Made by a program: the position numbers and the translations under genes. The notes under the pieces were generated by a model. The model saw only the letters and a program-made list of their open reading frames with translations, was not told where the DNA came from and ran no database searches. A stretch of DNA of 6,115 nucleotides from Candidatus Bathyarchaeota archaeon (GTDB lineage: Archaea > Thermoproteota > Bathyarchaeia > Bathyarchaeales > Bathyarchaeaceae), in contig JAOUJL010000092.1 of the NCBI GenBank assembly GCA_029883255.1, positions 1 to 6,115 on the forward strand, in the 5' to 3' direction. The stretch's first letter is position 1. Each line of letters starts with the position of its first letter. Below, in pieces: positions 4,772-6,115 of the stretch.

Positions 4772-5881
4772 ATGCAAATAGAATACTTCAAAGACTTGCC
4801 GTTAAGTCCAGAAGTTATGAGAGGCATTGAAGAGCTTGGATTCAGTAATCTTTTTCCAATTCAAGCTCAAGCAATAATCCCATTACTTGAAGGAAAAGAT
4901 GTTATTGGACAGGCAAAGACCGGAACAGGAAAAACTGCGGCTTTCGGAATTCCGATGATTGAACGACTAGACCCAAAAAACAACTGTGTTCAAGGCCTAG
5001 TCTTGGAGCCCACACGTGAACTTGCCGTACAGGTTGCAGAACACATAAGTCGACTCATCAAATACGCAACATTCAAGGTTTTGCCAATCTACGGCGGAGA
5101 ATCTATTCGGAAACAGATATACGCATTGGAAAGAGGCGTGCACGTTGTTGTGGGCACGCCGGGTCGCATGATAGATCATCTGAAACGAGGAACACTAAAT
5201 CTGGCGTCAGTGAAAATGGTTGTTCTTGATGAGGCTGATAGAATGCTGGATATGGGGTTCATAGATGATATAGAATACATACTTTCAAAGGTGCCAGTAA
5301 ACAGACAGACAAGCCTCTTTTCGGCAACAATAGACAAGTCTGTAATGAATGTGTGCAACAGATACATGAAGAACCCTGAAAAAATACTTGTAAGCAAAGA
5401 CGAAATAGCCCTTACACAGATAGACCAGTATTACATGGTTGTAAACCCCAAAAGCAAATTTGGAATCCTGTGTGACATATTAGACGAAAATCACATAGAA
5501 CGGGCCATAATATTCTGTAGAACACGCACAGGCACAAGCACACTAGCAGATAAATTGAGGGAAAGAGGCTACGATGCAAAACCTTTACATGCTGGCTTCA
5601 CACAATCGCAAAGAGATTTTGTTCTTAACTCTTTCAGAAACAGAAAATTGAAACTGCTTATTGCAACGGATGTTGCTGCGAGAGGCCTAGACATTCAGGA
5701 AATAACTCACATAATAAACTATGACATCCCATTGGACGCGTTAGTGTACTTTCACAGGATTGGGCGAACAGCTAGAGTGGGACTCGCGGGAACAGCGATT
5801 ACACTTGTGGGCTACGGAGAGATATCGGAATTTGACCGGATAAGATCTTTGACGAAAACTACTATAGAAGAGTTGGAATAG
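4772..5881 (+). CDS. DEAD-box ATP-dependent RNA helicase
   Basis: ATP-driven unwinding or remodelling of RNA duplexes in the cytoplasm, in ribosome assembly, RNA decay or cold adaptation. ATG 4772 gives 369 residues beginning MQIEYFKDLPLSPEV, the usual archaeal start and close to the 367 residues of the minimal M. jannaschii DEAD protein; upstream in-frame starts (TTG 4724, ATG 4736) add an atypical extension. GGAGTAGTGA (4755-4764) lies 7 bases before it. Motifs in order: Q motif (Phe24, Gln31), I AKTGTGKT 48-55, Ia PTREL 80-84, GG 108-109, Ib TPGR 129-132, II DEAD 153-156, III SAT 184-186, IV AIIFCRT 245-251, V ATDVAARGLDI 298-308, VI HRIGRTAR 328-335. Both RecA-like domains are complete and there is no C-terminal RNA-binding extension, so partners or regulation must provide specificity. 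It stands alone, with a promoter dyad and a long leader upstream and a hairpin downstream. Confidence 0.96.
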   Translation: MQIEYFKDLPLSPEVMRGIEELGFSNLFPIQAQAIIPLLEGKDVIGQAKTGTGKTAAFGIPMIERLDPKNNCVQGLVLEPTRELAVQVAEHISRLIKYATFKVLPIYGGESIRKQIYALERGVHVVVGTPGRMIDHLKRGTLNLASVKMVVLDEADRMLDMGFIDDIEYILSKVPVNRQTSLFSATIDKSVMNVCNRYMKNPEKILVSKDEIALTQIDQYYMVVNPKSKFGILCDILDENHIERAIIFCRTRTGTSTLADKLRERGYDAKPLHAGFTQSQRDFVLNSFRNRKLKLLIATDVAARGLDIQEITHIINYDIPLDALVYFHRIGRTARVGLAGTAITLVGYGEISEFDRIRSLTKTTIEELE

Positions 5882-5903
5882 AACAAAGCACAAGCAAAAT
5901 AGG

Positions 5904-5935
5904 AGAGTTTGTGTAGATACACCAACTCTTTGTTT
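5904..5935 (+). terminator. Hairpin with T-rich tail after the helicase gene
   Basis: AGAGTT-T-GTGT (5904-5914) pairs with ACAC-C-AACTCT (5919-5929), leaving a four-base loop AGAT and one T/C mismatch. A T-rich run TCTTTGTTT overlaps and follows the stem. It starts 23 bases after the helicase stop codon, so transcription probably ends here, or the structure protects the mRNA 3' end. Confidence 0.5.
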
Positions 5936-6011
5936 GCGAAGCAGATTTGGCCACTGATTACTTCATGCGTGCAAAGAAAGTGGTCACTTTTTCCCAGAAA
6001 AGATAACCGTA

Positions 6012-6115
6012 GTGACCAAGACAATTATTAGATTGAAATGTAAGCCAACGATAGGTGTAAATGTAGGAGCAATACCATTGCCGATTATCTCTAGGCTGAA
6101 GGAAGAATTCTCGTT
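6012..6115 (+). CDS. 5' part of an unrecognised gene, cut by the right window edge
   Basis: From GTG 6012 the frame stays open to the end and reads MTKTIIRLKCKPTIGVNVG, then IPLPIISRLKEEF, with coding-like codon use. The same frame is open back to a TGA at 5955-5957 and also reads plausibly there (ESGHFFPEKITVV), but has no start codon. An ATG at 5965 in another phase (MRAKKVVTF) would join this frame if the T-run at 5988-5992 had one more T, so the true start may be 5965 with an indel in the sequence. No Shine-Dalgarno or TATA box is obvious. Function unknown. Confidence 0.4.
   Translation, partial: MTKTIIRLKCKPTIGVNVGAIPLPIISRLKEEFS

Noticed and set aside
1..6115. CRISPR array, insertion sequence, attachment site or rRNA
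   Set aside because: No regularly spaced repeats, transposase or integrase motifs, terminal inverted repeats, or rRNA-like sequence were seen on either strand.

Overview
The window looks like chromosomal DNA of an archaeon, most likely an uncultured TACK-type lineage such as Bathyarchaeia; that placement is inference. The evidence is a clear TATA box (TTTATATAA) about 28 bases ahead of a start codon with no room for a leader, a second TATA box ahead of the helicase gene, short purine-rich Shine-Dalgarno sites (AAGGA, AAAGG, GAGGT), overlapping stop/start pairs, and an archaeal-style minimal DEAD-box helicase. Base composition is moderately AT-rich throughout. I see no tRNA, rRNA, CRISPR array or insertion sequence.

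Layout. Positions 3-1313 (+) hold the C-terminal two thirds of an S9-family (prolyl-oligopeptidase / acylaminoacyl-peptidase type) serine peptidase, cut by the left edge. Positions 1505-1953 (+) hold two short coupled genes. The first is a chimera: it begins as a SAM-dependent methyltransferase, breaks off just after motif I and ends in an unrelated acidic helical tail. The second is a 67-residue unknown. Positions 1954-2111 carry only weak, probably decayed reading frames.

Positions 2112-4052 (-) form the most interesting part, a compact cassette read right to left: a Cys-rich small ORF that may continue by a +1 shift into an unrecognised ORF; a 33-residue single-span membrane peptide; a secreted metzincin-type zinc metalloprotease (HExxHxxGxxH plus Met-turn plus a downstream CxxC); a two-span membrane protein translationally coupled to the protease by a TTGA overlap; and a 42-residue C2HC zinc-finger protein. 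Two of these genes (3644-3745 and 2112-2240) are too short for ordinary gene callers, but each has a well-placed Shine-Dalgarno site. The order suggests a cell-surface proteolysis module with a membrane partner and possibly a small regulator. No function beyond the protease motif can be proved from the sequence.

Positions 4247-4522 (+) encode a stand-alone parvulin peptidyl-prolyl isomerase very like PpiC, probably on a leaderless mRNA. Positions 4772-5881 (+) encode a DEAD-box RNA helicase with all canonical motifs. Its promoter is flanked by an inverted repeat and its mRNA probably has a leader of about 90 bases. A hairpin with a T-rich tail follows it. The right edge holds the 5' part of an unrecognised gene from about 6012.
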